Shown piece by piece: positions 23,257 to 31,222 of a stretch of DNA of 35,516 bases. The DNA is from UBA1715 sp036752345 (GTDB lineage: Bacteria > Bacteroidota > Bacteroidia > Bacteroidales > UBA1715). Position numbers and translations under genes: made by a program. Each line of letters starts with the position of its first letter. The first letter of the stretch is position 1. Location: the NCBI GenBank assembly GCA_036752345.1, contig DAIOSV010000022.1:1-35516 (forward strand), written 5' to 3'. Below the pieces are notes generated by a model. It had not been told where the DNA came from and ran no database searches. It was given only the letters and a program-made list of their open reading frames with translations.

Positions 23257-24126
23257 TTATTTAATTTGGTCAAGCAATGCAACTATCATGTTCAGTTCGT
23301 CAGTATTATTGAATGGTATTGAGATTTTACCATTCCCTTTTGGTGTTACCGAGAGCGAAACTTTTGACTTTAGTTTTGTTGCAATCTTTTCTTGTAATGT
23401 TTTTTGTTCATTATTAAGTTTCGAAGCAGAACTTTTTGGAGAATCTTTTGGCTCTTTGATTTTGCGTACGAGTTCTTCGAGTGCACGTACCGAGAGACCT
23501 TTGTCTATAATTTCGGTATAGAGTTCTTTTTGTTTGTGTTCGTCGGAAACAGAAAGAATCACTTTTGCATGCCCTTCTGAAATATCACCATTGGCAAGCC
23601 CTACTTGAATTTCTGGTGGCAATTTGAGCAATCGGATGGAATTGGCAATAGTAGTATTGCTTTTCCCAACTTTCTGACCCAATTGTTCTTGCGTTAAATT
23701 GCCTTCTTCTATAAGACGTTGGTATGTGATAGCTATTTCAATAGGGTCAAGATCTTCGCGTTGAATGTTTTCAACCAAACCCATAATAAGAGTTTTTTGG
23801 TCGTCAACTTCGTCGCGAACGTATGCAGGAATCGTTTCTTTTTGTGCTAGTTTTGATGCACGAAAACGACGTTCCCCTGAAATTATTTGGTATGCATTTA
23901 CTCCTGTTTTCCTTACGGTAATAGGTGTAATAACTCCTAATTCTTTAATGGAATCGGCAAGTTCTTGTAATGATTCGTCGTTGAATGTTTTTCGTGGTTG
24001 GTCGGGATTTGCACTAATAGTTGCAATGTTTATCTCCGAAACTCCGGAACGAGTCATATTGTTGATCGCCGTTTTTGAGCCTCCAAGTACGGCTTCTATA
24101 CCTTTCCCTAATACTGGTTTTGTCAT
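23257..24126 (-). CDS. parB: Chromosome-partitioning protein ParB
   Basis: A 289-residue ParB/Spo0J protein, the CTP-dependent clamp that loads at parS sites and spreads on DNA for origin segregation. It shows the N-terminal ParB box (PDQPRKTFNDESLQELADSI), the nucleotide-binding GERRFRASKLA near 84-94, the helix-turn-helix NLTQEQLGQKVGKSNTTIANSIRLL, and a C-terminal dimerisation region ending in NTDELNMIVALLDQI. The ATG shares one base with the parA stop (TAATG), so the two are translationally coupled. No convincing parS site lies within the window. Confidence 0.96.
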   Translation of the reverse strand: MTKPVLGKGIEAVLGGSKTAINNMTRSGVSEINIATISANPDQPRKTFNDESLQELADSIKELGVITPITVRKTGVNAYQIISGERRFRASKLAQKETIPAYVRDEVDDQKTLIMGLVENIQREDLDPIEIAITYQRLIEEGNLTQEQLGQKVGKSNTTIANSIRLLKLPPEIQVGLANGDISEGHAKVILSVSDEHKQKELYTEIIDKGLSVRALEELVRKIKEPKDSPKSSASKLNNEQKTLQEKIATKLKSKVSLSVTPKGNGKISIPFNNTDELNMIVALLDQIK

Positions 24127-24914
24127 TATTGCTTCGTTTCAGGTAAATTATTTCTGCGCAAAAGTTCTTGCGCCAAGTTTAAGTAATTTTTTGCTCCAAT
24201 TGACGCTGCATCGTATGTGATTACAGGCTTTCCAAAACTTGGGGCTTCGGCTAATTTTACATTTCTTTGTATAATGGTTTCAAACATCATATTTTGGAAA
24301 TGTTTGTGAACTTCTTCCACAACTTGGTTCGAAAGTCTTAAACGAACATCGTACATTGTGATAAGGAATCCTTCAATAGCAAGCGATTGGTTGAAATTGT
24401 CCTGAACCAATCTTACTGTGTTTAAAAGTTGTGATAGACCTTCGAGTGCAAAATATTCACATTGTATTGTTACAAGTATCGAATCGGCAGCTGCAAGTGC
24501 GTTAGTTGTCAAGATACCTAACGAAGGCGTACAGTCAATGATAATGAAGTCGTACAAGTTACGAACGCTGTCAATCACTTTTTTCAAATACATGTTGCGG
24601 TCAACGTCGTTTGCCAATTCTAGTTCTAAACCTACCAAGTCAATATTTGCAGGAAGAATGTCGAGTTTGTCAATTTCTTCATAATGATGAATGGCTTCTT
24701 TTGGGGAGCATTTCCCGGCCAAGCATTCGTATATTCCTAGTAAATTCGGGTCTTTTATGTCTATGCCCAATCCTGTTGATGCATTCCCTTGTGGGTCGAA
24801 GTCAACTATGAGGACTGAATATTCAAGAGCAGCTAAACTTGCACCTATATTGATGCTAGTTGTGGTCTTTCCCACGCCTCCCTTTTGATTTGCAACAGCA
24901 ATTACTTTTCCCAT
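24126..24914 (-). CDS. parA: Chromosome-partitioning ATPase ParA
   Basis: A 262-residue Walker-type ParA/Soj/MinD ATPase that positions replicated origins together with ParB. The deviant Walker A KGGVGKTTTS (from residue 11), VDFDPQGNASTGLG (Walker A' region), and IIDCTPSLGILTTNALAAAD (Walker B) are all present. Length is typical of chromosomal Soj proteins. It is first in the parA-parB-DUF5683 operon, transcribed away from the Lnb-like gene. The promoter box TATTTTTG lies 30 nt upstream with a TTTG 17 nt further, the best two-part promoter in the window. Confidence 0.97.
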   Translation of the reverse strand: MGKVIAVANQKGGVGKTTTSINIGASLAALEYSVLIVDFDPQGNASTGLGIDIKDPNLLGIYECLAGKCSPKEAIHHYEEIDKLDILPANIDLVGLELELANDVDRNMYLKKVIDSVRNLYDFIIIDCTPSLGILTTNALAAADSILVTIQCEYFALEGLSQLLNTVRLVQDNFNQSLAIEGFLITMYDVRLRLSNQVVEEVHKHFQNMMFETIIQRNVKLAEAPSFGKPVITYDAASIGAKNYLNLAQELLRRNNLPETKQ

Positions 24915-24944
24915 TTTTTATATTTTATTTTTGGCATTAGACCC

Positions 24945-24973
24945 CAAAAATACAAAAAAACCTTATGCCCAAA
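24945..24973 (-). promoter_or_regulatory. Two-part promoter of parAB: TTTG, 17 nt, TATTTTTG
   Basis: On the minus strand TTTG (24970-24973) is followed after 17 nt by TATTTTTG (24945-24952), matching both the -33 and -7 elements of Bacteroidota primary-sigma promoters. The parA ATG is 30 nt further on. Confidence 0.7.
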
Positions 24974-25133
24974 TCTGCTTCTTTTTTATTGTATAGATAA
25001 AATAGTCTTAACACCTTGATTCATAGTTATTAAAAAGTTATTAACAATGCAATTCTTTTAATTCGTTTTTCAAGAAAACTAAAATTGCATTTAGTAATGT
25101 TTGTTTCGCGAAAAAGAAATCCATAGAAATTCC

Positions 25134-25141
25134 TATTTTTG
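25134..25141 (+). promoter_or_regulatory. -7 promoter element (TATTTTTG) of the Lnb-like gene
   Basis: Perfect TAnnTTTG match, 22 nt before GTG 25164. It lies downstream of the in-frame TTG at 25101, so that longer reading is unlikely. Confidence 0.65.
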
Positions 25142-25150
25142 TTCTATTAT

Positions 25151-25159
25151 AAAGGAGGT
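25151..25159 (+). promoter_or_regulatory. Strong Shine-Dalgarno sequence (AAAGGAGGT) deciding a GTG start
   Basis: AAAGGAGGT is a full anti-Shine-Dalgarno match, 4 nt before GTG 25164. Such sites are scarce in Bacteroidota, and I see no other of this strength in the window. It fixes the start of the Lnb-like protein. Confidence 0.8.
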
Positions 25160-25163
25160 AGAC

Positions 25164-26435
25164 GTGAAACGATTTTTGAAAGTTTTGTTGTTGTTTTCGT
25201 TGTTAACAGGGCGTTTGTTTGCATACACTCCGTCCGAAACTGCGCAAATTTCAGTGATCATTTGTTCTCCTGGTGAAGAGCTTTATTCTCGGTTTGGTCA
25301 TGCCGCTTTGCGTTTGTGTGACACTGCGCAAAATATAGATGCTGTATTCGATTACGGCACTTTTGAGGTTACAAGTGTGCCTTCGTTTGTGTGGAATTTT
25401 CTTACCGGCGAAATGTACTATTTACTTGATACTCGTGGGTTTCGGGAAACTGTTAAATTCTACGAAATGGAACATCGCACCATGACGGAGTACACGTTGC
25501 TACTGACAAAAGAAGAAAAAGAAAATATATGTGATCGCTTAATCACAAACTTGCAGCCTCGCAATAAAGCCTATTTGTATAACTTTTTTGAAGACAATTG
25601 TGCTACTCGTATACGTGACATAATGGTTGATGAAGTCCCAACAATCGGGTGGAATACGTCGTATGAACGACAAACTTGGCGGCAAACTGTTATAGATGCA
25701 ATTGGAACTACTTCGTGGACAAGTTTCGGAATCAATCTTGGATTGGGAGTCCCGGCAGACACCTTAGCTTCGGCATGGCAAATGATGTACTTGCCCGCAA
25801 TGTTTGGACAGTCCTGCGCTTCCGCAACTCGTGCCGATGGAACAAACGTATGTCTTTCTCCTACAAGAATTACGCCGCCACAAACCTTTGGTAGCTTTTC
25901 ATATGATGATCCATATGCAAAAGCTCTTATTTCTGCTGGTGTATTGGCAGATCCCGAAGAATCTGATGGAATAGAAGCTTGGTTAGATAATTCGCCACTC
26001 ATTTTATGGATTTTGGCCATATTATTTGCTGCGCAAACTATACGTGAATGTGTGACCAAAAAACGGTGTGTATGGTGCGATGTTGTATTCTTTTTCGCAA
26101 TAGGATTGGTTGGAATTACAATTTGGTTTATATCATTATTTAGTGTCCATTCATTGGTGTTCCCTAATTATAATATGTTGTGGCTTAATCCTTTCCATCT
26201 CATTTTTGCAAGTTTGTACATCGTCCCCAAATGGCGAGAATACACGCAATGGTATTTTTATCTTGCAGCTATCGAGATTGTGTTATATGTCCCTATTTCA
26301 TTATTTATTGGACAGTTTATACCTCCAGCTTCATGGCCACTGTTGCTTGTAATTGTATTGCGCTCAATTTCCTTGCTAGCTAATTCTTGTAAGTTGTCAT
26401 GCAATTTTATCGGTAAAAAAGAAAAAAAACTATAG
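25164..26435 (+). CDS. Lnb-like protein (DUF4105; probable lipoprotein N-acyltransferase)
   Basis: A 423-residue integral membrane protein. A signal peptide (VKRFLKVLLLFSLLTGRLFAY, initiated at GTG) leads to an extracytoplasmic DUF4105 domain of about 250 residues, with H46 in SRFGHAALRLC and C146 in FFEDNCATRIRD as the likely catalytic pair (inference from conservation), followed by about five membrane segments from residue 280 on. DUF4105 plus membrane helices is the layout of Lnb, the Bacteroides enzyme that N-acylates lipoproteins in place of Lnt. Relatives without proven activity exist, so this remains probable. The GTG start is chosen for the perfect Shine-Dalgarno sequence, the promoter position and the signal peptide. 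The gene is divergent from parA and separate from nhaD. Confidence 0.82.
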   Translation: MKRFLKVLLLFSLLTGRLFAYTPSETAQISVIICSPGEELYSRFGHAALRLCDTAQNIDAVFDYGTFEVTSVPSFVWNFLTGEMYYLLDTRGFRETVKFYEMEHRTMTEYTLLLTKEEKENICDRLITNLQPRNKAYLYNFFEDNCATRIRDIMVDEVPTIGWNTSYERQTWRQTVIDAIGTTSWTSFGINLGLGVPADTLASAWQMMYLPAMFGQSCASATRADGTNVCLSPTRITPPQTFGSFSYDDPYAKALISAGVLADPEESDGIEAWLDNSPLILWILAILFAAQTIRECVTKKRCVWCDVVFFFAIGLVGITIWFISLFSVHSLVFPNYNMLWLNPFHLIFASLYIVPKWREYTQWYFYLAAIEIVLYVPISLFIGQFIPPASWPLLLVIVLRSISLLANSCKLSCNFIGKKEKKL

Positions 26436-26462
26436 GAATTTAGGTTACTCGTATATTTCTTT

Positions 26463-26470
26463 TATTTTTG
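26463..26470 (+). promoter_or_regulatory. -7 promoter element (TATTTTTG) of nhaD-exbBD-tonB
   Basis: Perfect TAnnTTTG match ending 29 nt before the nhaD ATG at 26500. Confidence 0.65.
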
Positions 26471-26499
26471 TCGCAATTATTAACAATAAAATAAAAGGT

Positions 26500-27798
26500 A
26501 TGTATTCAACATTAATGATCGTAATCTTTGTTCTAGGGTATCTTTGTATCGCATTGGAACATCCAATTAAAGTTGACAAAGCAGCTTCAGCTTTGTTGAT
26601 TGGTGTATTAACATGGACGGTTTTCATTTTGTTCGGCAACACTCCATCTCACGAGGTAGGAGAATTACTTGCTGAAAACTTTGGCGAAACAGCACAAACG
26701 CTTTTCTTCTTGTTTGCTGCTATGACAATTGTCGAAATTGTCGATCGTCACAACGGTTTCAAAATTATCACAGACAAAATTACTGCGAAAAGCAAAGTAA
26801 AATTGATGTGGATCATCAGTATTCTTACTTTCTTCATGTCGGCAGTGTTGGATAATCTTACAACAACTATCGTTATCTTATCATTACTTCGTAAACTGAT
26901 TGATGACCAACACACTCGTTGGACATATGCAAGTATCGTGGTGATTGCTGCAAATGCAGGTGGTGCATGGTCTCCAATTGGTGATGTTACAACTATCATG
27001 TTGTGGATTGGTGGACAAATTTCTGCCATGAAAATTATTACAGGAATTTTTATACCAAGTTTGGTGTCAATGTTGGTTCCGTTAGCTATTTTGTCATTCA
27101 CATTAAAAGGAGACGTTATTCGTCCGAAAGAATCGGCAGAAAAATCTTCTATAACAACTCCCGGAGAACAAAAAGCATTATTGATTCTTGGCGTTAGTTT
27201 GTTGTTGTTCGTTCCTGTTTTTAAAACGGTTACTCACTTGCCACCATTTATGGGTATGTTATTAGGTTTAGGAATTATGTGGGTTGTGACGGAGTTGATG
27301 CACAAAAAGAAAAATGACGACATAAAGAAACAACTTACTGTTGTTAATGTTTTGAAACGTGTTGAAACCTCTACCATATTTTTCTTCTTAGGTATTTTGA
27401 CCGCCGTAGGCGCACTTGGTGCAGCTGGACAACTTGGTTATTTATCTGTTTGGTTAAAAGATATAACAGGAGGCAATATTTATATTATTAATACCGTTAT
27501 CGGTGTGCTGTCGTCGGTTATAGATAATGTCCCTCTTGTGGCTGCGGCAATGGGAATGTATCCAATAGGTCCTTCAATTATGGACTTTGCATCTGATGGA
27601 GCATTTTGGCATATGTTGGCATACTGCGCTGGAACCGGTGGATCTATTTTGATTATTGGTTCTGCTGCCGGAGTAGCTGCAATGGGTTTAGAGAAAATTG
27701 ACTTTATTTGGTATTTAAAACATATCAGTTGGTTGGCATTGATTGGCTATTTTGCCGGTGTAGGATGCATTTATTTAGAAAAAGTAATATTAGCATAA
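26500..27798 (+). CDS. nhaD: Sodium/proton antiporter, NhaD family
   Basis: A 432-residue inner-membrane antiporter with about 11-12 membrane segments, exchanging cytoplasmic Na+ (or Li+) for protons. The family's paired motifs are present: DNLTTTIVILSLL (D119, N120) in the first half and the inverted-repeat equivalent DNVPLVAAAMGMYP (D342, N343) in the second. GGAWSPIGDVTTIMLW and CAGTGGSILIIGSAAGVAAMG are further conserved blocks. It belongs to the ion transporter superfamily, as do citrate and arsenite carriers, but the length and motifs fit NhaD. The next gene, exbB, starts 4 nt after its stop codon, so antiporter and proton channel share an mRNA. Confidence 0.92.
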   Translation: MYSTLMIVIFVLGYLCIALEHPIKVDKAASALLIGVLTWTVFILFGNTPSHEVGELLAENFGETAQTLFFLFAAMTIVEIVDRHNGFKIITDKITAKSKVKLMWIISILTFFMSAVLDNLTTTIVILSLLRKLIDDQHTRWTYASIVVIAANAGGAWSPIGDVTTIMLWIGGQISAMKIITGIFIPSLVSMLVPLAILSFTLKGDVIRPKESAEKSSITTPGEQKALLILGVSLLLFVPVFKTVTHLPPFMGMLLGLGIMWVVTELMHKKKNDDIKKQLTVVNVLKRVETSTIFFFLGILTAVGALGAAGQLGYLSVWLKDITGGNIYIINTVIGVLSSVIDNVPLVAAAMGMYPIGPSIMDFASDGAFWHMLAYCAGTGGSILIIGSAAGVAAMGLEKIDFIWYLKHISWLALIGYFAGVGCIYLEKVILA

Positions 27799-27802
27799 AA
27801 AT

Positions 27803-28173
27803 ATGATATCGTTGTTGAGCATACTAACAGACATTACGGTAGAACAAGCAGCTGCAAGTGCAGCAGCAACTCAGGCCGTTGCAGATGAACTTACGTTATG
27901 GAACATGGCAGTAAAGGGCGGTTGGCTTATGATTGTCCTTTTGATTTTCTCTATTATTTCCGTCTACATTATTACAGAACGTGCAATAGCAATTTCGCGT
28001 GCTGCTAAAGAAGATGTAAACTTCATGAATGAGGTGAAGAATTACGTGGCGCAAGGCAAAATTCAAGAAGCGCGTATTCGTTGTCAGAGTAACAATTCTC
28101 CTGTCGCTCGTATGATTGACAAAGGAATTTCTCGTATTGGCAAGCCGCTTGGTGATGTGCGTGAAGCAATAGA
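27803..28173 (+). CDS. exbB: ExbB/TolQ/MotA-family proton channel subunit, 3' part lost in a gap
   Basis: The first 123 codons of an ExbB-type protein, which forms the inner-membrane proton channel that energises TonB. Visible: an N-terminal leader rich in alanine, the first membrane segment GGWLMIVLLIFSIISVYIITERAIAI (about 39-64), and the start of the cytoplasmic domain up to GDVREAI. The family normally has about 230-270 residues, so the last two membrane segments, roughly half the protein, are missing behind the run of N. A reading frame that seems to continue to 28528 is an artefact: the sequence after the N is a different protein, ExbD. The symbol reflects the context, since TolQ is equally compatible. 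Confidence 0.85.
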
Positions 28174-28273
28174 NNNNNNNNNNNNNNNNNNNNNNNNNNN
28201 NNNNNNNNNNNNNNNNNNNNNNNNNNNNNNNNNNNNNNNNNNNNNNNNNNNNNNNNNNNNNNNNNNNNNNNNN
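28174..28273. other. Scaffold gap of 100 N hiding parts of exbB and exbD
   Basis: Exactly 100 N. The flanks share no sequence, and the genes on either side are truncated in a complementary way, so here sequence is really missing. From usual family lengths I estimate 0.5-0.8 kb: the second half of exbB, its stop, and the membrane anchor of exbD. Confidence 0.9.
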
Positions 28274-28528
28274 CCACAAAGTTCTTCACAAGTAAAACTA
28301 ATACCTCATGTGTCGGTTTCAATAAATGCGGCCGGTCAGTTTGGAGTGAATACTGAAATTGTTCCATTTGAACAAGTTGAACCACGCTTGAAACAAGAAC
28401 TTGCCGGTAAACAAGAACCAGCTATCGTATTGCGTGTTGACAAAGATGTGCCAACAGGCGAGACGGTAAAGATTATGGAAATAGCAAATCGTAATCGTTG
28501 GAAATTTACATTAGCAACAAAACCGTAA
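28274..28528 (+). CDS. exbD: ExbD/TolR-family protein, 5' part lost in a gap
   Basis: The last 84 residues of an ExbD/TolR protein, the single-span partner of ExbB that carries the proton-accepting Asp in its membrane segment. The periplasmic domain is complete: the beta-strand motif VSINAAGQFGVNTEIVPFEQVEPRLKQEL, then IVLRVDKDVPTGETVKIMEIANRNRWKFTLATKP, which matches the family's DxxVxYGxVxxVMDxAxxAG pattern and the closing LAT. The N-terminus and the catalytic Asp are in the gap. The stop is followed 3 nt later by a TonB-like gene, giving the order exbB-exbD-tonB. Confidence 0.85.
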   Translation, partial: PQSSSQVKLIPHVSVSINAAGQFGVNTEIVPFEQVEPRLKQELAGKQEPAIVLRVDKDVPTGETVKIMEIANRNRWKFTLATKP

Positions 28529-28531
28529 GGA

Positions 28532-29296
28532 ATGTCAATATTTGATGGGGATAGAAAGTATGGAATACTAGGGACTATCGTCTTTCACGGCATAGTAATA
28601 GGCGTACTTTTTCTTTTTGGTTTTGCTCAACCCGCTGTTGTATATCCTGAACCGGATGGAATTCTAGTAGATTTTGGTGAATTAGTTATAGGAGATGATG
28701 CCGGAGCAAATACTGCTCCCGAAGCGGCACCGAATAATCCACAACAGGCTGAAGATGTTGACGATGGTGTGGTGACTCAAACCGAAGAACCATCGATTCC
28801 AATAAAGAAAAATAAAACTACAGTAGAAACAACCAAACCTACCGTTTCTCCTGAGGAGGCTCAAAAAATCACCCAAGAACAAGAATTTAAAAGAAAAATG
28901 GATGCGTTGGCTGGAAAACTTTCGCAAGGTGGAGGAACAGGAACCAGTGGAACCGCTGGAAATTCTACTACTGGAGCAAATAGCGGTGATCCCGGAAATC
29001 CAAATGGTACGTCTGCTCAAAATACAAAAGGAACTCCTGGCAATCCAATGGGAAATGGCGATGCTGTACATTTTGTGAAACCAGAAAATACAGTCAATTG
29101 CAATAATCCAATCGATTTGGTTTTGCGTGTTAATTCAAGTGGAACAGTTGTTAAAGTAGAATTTGTGAATACCGCATTGTCCGAACAGTCATGTATAGAA
29201 GCAGCTAAAGAAGCCGCAAAAAAAATAACATTCCCTCCCGATACTAAAGATGTACGTTATGCCAGAATAACCTACAATTATTCCGTATCTCATTAA
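28532..29296 (+). CDS. TonB/TolA-like energy transducer
   Basis: A 254-residue inner-membrane protein: a short cytoplasmic N-terminus, one membrane anchor (GTIVFHGIVIGVLFLFGFAQP, about 14-34), a long low-complexity periplasmic spacer rich in E, T, K and then G, N, S (40-190), and a C-terminal TonB-like domain from about 195 (CNNPIDLVLRVNSSGTVVKVEFVNTALSEQSCIEAAKEAAKKITF). The C-terminus lacks the FPGG motif of the other TonB in the window and looks closer to AgmX/TolA-type domains. The operon position after exbB and exbD makes it their partner, carrying proton-motive energy to an outer-membrane receptor or envelope complex. It is followed by a terminator. Confidence 0.85.
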   Translation: MSIFDGDRKYGILGTIVFHGIVIGVLFLFGFAQPAVVYPEPDGILVDFGELVIGDDAGANTAPEAAPNNPQQAEDVDDGVVTQTEEPSIPIKKNKTTVETTKPTVSPEEAQKITQEQEFKRKMDALAGKLSQGGGTGTSGTAGNSTTGANSGDPGNPNGTSAQNTKGTPGNPMGNGDAVHFVKPENTVNCNNPIDLVLRVNSSGTVVKVEFVNTALSEQSCIEAAKEAAKKITFPPDTKDVRYARITYNYSVSH

Positions 29297-29298
29297 TA

Positions 29299-29338
29299 AA
29301 TAACTATACATAATGTAGGTGTATAGATTTATTTTTTA
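29299..29338 (+). terminator. Rho-independent terminator after nhaD-exbBD-tonB
   Basis: CTATAC (29304-29309) pairs with GTATAG (29321-29326). Flanking AATAA and TTATT extend the stem with a small bulge, and a T tract follows. It begins 2 nt after the stop codon of the TonB-like gene. Confidence 0.7.
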
Positions 29339-29372
29339 GACAAACAAAAGAGGAATTTGATACGAAATAAAG

Positions 29373-29380
29373 TATATTTG
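29373..29380 (+). promoter_or_regulatory. -7 promoter element (TATATTTG) of the lipoprotein-radA unit
   Basis: Perfect TAnnTTTG match ending 20 nt before ATG 29401. Confidence 0.65.
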
Positions 29381-29400
29381 TCAATTAAAAAGCGACGATT

Positions 29401-29802
29401 ATGAAAAAATATCTATTAGTCAGTATTTCTCTCGTAATGCTTCTATTTTCTAGTTGTGGAAAACGCACAGAGTCGAAATTAGTAGGTGAGTGGAGGGTTG
29501 TTTCAGTTGGAGATTGTGATTGGAATGAAAATGCTACTTGGACGTTTTATTCAGGCGGTGAAATTTCCATATATGGTGACCGTAATGTAGGCGGTGATGT
29601 GACGCAAAACGGAACGTGGGAGATATATACTCGTTCGCTAATAACTTCCTATGTAAACATAGACGGATATAGCACGTATGGTTTAAACGGACATTGGAGA
29701 GTAGAAAAAGTCAATTCAAACAAGCTTATATTGAATCGCACAGAATGGGCTGATGGAAGTACTACAGCCGCTTTCATGCGAAGAGAGTTCGTTAAAAAAT
29801 AA
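29401..29802 (+). CDS. Small lipocalin-like lipoprotein
   Basis: A 133-residue lipoprotein. The signal sequence ends in the lipobox LFSSC with the acylated Cys19. After it come KRTESKLVGEWRVVSVGDCD and a series of short beta-strand-like segments with W, Y and T (ATWTFYSGGEISIYGD, GTWEIYTRSLITSY, HWRVEKVNSNKLILNRTE), which is the pattern of Bacteroidota lipocalin-like lipoproteins with an initial LxGxW motif. It is probably anchored in the outer membrane; its ligand is unknown. It starts an operon with radA, 6 nt downstream, though the two products have no evident functional link. Confidence 0.8.
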   Translation: MKKYLLVSISLVMLLFSSCGKRTESKLVGEWRVVSVGDCDWNENATWTFYSGGEISIYGDRNVGGDVTQNGTWEIYTRSLITSYVNIDGYSTYGLNGHWRVEKVNSNKLILNRTEWADGSTTAAFMRREFVKK

Positions 29803-29808
29803 TTTTTT

Positions 29809-31170
29809 GTGGCAAAATCAAAAGTAGTTTTTGTTTGTCAAAATTGCGGTGCACAATCCCCAAAATGGATGGGCAAGTGTGGCGCATGTGGTTCGTGGAA
29901 CTCATTCCAAGAAGAAGTTATTCAAGCATCAACATCAGCTGTTGTAGGGAAACAGGTCCTATCTTCTTCAAAACCTATGATTTTGTCGGAAATCAAAACC
30001 GATAAAATAGCTCGAATCAAAACAGGTATTCATGAATTAGATCAAGTAGTTGGAGGAGGAATCGTTCCCGGTTCTGTTATTTTGCTTGGTGGAGAACCTG
30101 GTATTGGAAAGTCAACATTACTATTGCAAGTTGCGGTTTCGCTAGATTTAAAAGTGTTGTATGTATCAGGTGAGGAAAGTCCGCAACAAATATATTTGCG
30201 CGCACAACGTTTGAATGTTCCTACAAAAAACTGCTATATATACAGCGAGACTAATGTTGCTGCAGTTATTCAAGAAATTAAAGAATTTCAACCGGGTCTG
30301 GTAATTATAGACTCAGTGCAAACCCTAAAACACCCTGACATAGATGCTTCGCCGGGGAGTGTGTCGCAAATTCGTGAAACGTCAAATCTTTTAATAGAAT
30401 TGGCGAAGCAGACGCATATCCCAATGATTTTGATAGGGCATATTAATAAAGAAGGAAGTATAGCCGGGCCAAAAATCTTGGAACACATGGTTGATGTTGT
30501 GTTGCAGTTTGAGGGCGATATGCAAAATATATATCGTATTTTGCGAAGCAATAAAAACCGCTTTGGCTCAACTGCCGAGATTGGTATTTTTGAAATGATG
30601 CAAAGTGGGTTGCGCGAAGTAACAAATCCATCTGAAATAATGTTGAGTGGGAATCCTGAAAAACTTAGTGGCGTGGCAATCGCTTCCGTTATGGAAGGAA
30701 TTCGTTCTCTCATGATTGAAGTGCAAGCATTGATAACAACTGCAGCGTATGGAACTCCGCAACGTTCGGTAAATGGTTACGATGCCAAACGTCTTAATAT
30801 GCTTTTGGCTGTGATAGAAAAACGGTTAGGAGTGAAAATTTATACAAAAGACGTGTTTGTTAACATAGCCGGAGGCATTCGTGTACAAGATACCGCAATG
30901 GACTTGGCGGTAGTTGCCGCAATTCTTTCGTCAACATTTGATTTGTATATACCAAACAGTTATTGTTTTGCTGGAGAAGTAGGCTTAACGGGAGAAGTAC
31001 GTTCTGTTCCTCAATTGGAAAAACGCATAAAAGAAGCCGCAAAATTAGGAATAGAAAAAATGTTCGTGCCTCCGTGTGATATTCAAAATAATTCACATTG
31101 TGAAGTGGTCCGTTGTGCTCGCATAGACAAAACATTTCGAGAAATTTTTAAGAATGCATCTAACGAATAA
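29809..31170 (+). CDS. radA: DNA repair protein RadA (Sms)
   Basis: A 453-residue RadA, a RecA-related branch-migration helicase acting in recombination and replication-fork repair. In order: an N-terminal C4 zinc finger (C10, C13, C24, C27), a RecA-like ATPase domain with Walker A GEPGIGKST (95-103), Walker B LVIIDSVQT near 165, the RadA-specific KNRFG motif (249-253), and a Lon-protease-like C-terminal domain of about 170 residues (AGGIRVQDTAMDLAVVAAILSS). The start is GTG at 29809, 6 nt after the lipoprotein stop. There is a run of nine T residues just after the stop codon but no clear stem before it. Confidence 0.97.
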   Translation: MAKSKVVFVCQNCGAQSPKWMGKCGACGSWNSFQEEVIQASTSAVVGKQVLSSSKPMILSEIKTDKIARIKTGIHELDQVVGGGIVPGSVILLGGEPGIGKSTLLLQVAVSLDLKVLYVSGEESPQQIYLRAQRLNVPTKNCYIYSETNVAAVIQEIKEFQPGLVIIDSVQTLKHPDIDASPGSVSQIRETSNLLIELAKQTHIPMILIGHINKEGSIAGPKILEHMVDVVLQFEGDMQNIYRILRSNKNRFGSTAEIGIFEMMQSGLREVTNPSEIMLSGNPEKLSGVAIASVMEGIRSLMIEVQALITTAAYGTPQRSVNGYDAKRLNMLLAVIEKRLGVKIYTKDVFVNIAGGIRVQDTAMDLAVVAAILSSTFDLYIPNSYCFAGEVGLTGEVRSVPQLEKRIKEAAKLGIEKMFVPPCDIQNNSHCEVVRCARIDKTFREIFKNASNE

Positions 31171-31222
31171 TTTTTTTTTCTCTTATGTGTCGAATTACGA
31201 ATGATTTTATTACTTTTATCGA

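Noticed and set aside
24915..25133. Possible replication origin next to parAB
   Set aside because: A-T rich, but no set of TTATNCACA-type DnaA boxes and no dnaA nearby.
25156..25171. Half parS-like GTGAAAC near the Lnb-like start
   Set aside because: Only the right half matches; the left half is the Shine-Dalgarno region. This is start-codon context, not a ParB site.
27803..28528. Single 241-residue protein across the second gap
   Set aside because: The left side is ExbB and the right side is ExbD; the frame crosses the N by chance.
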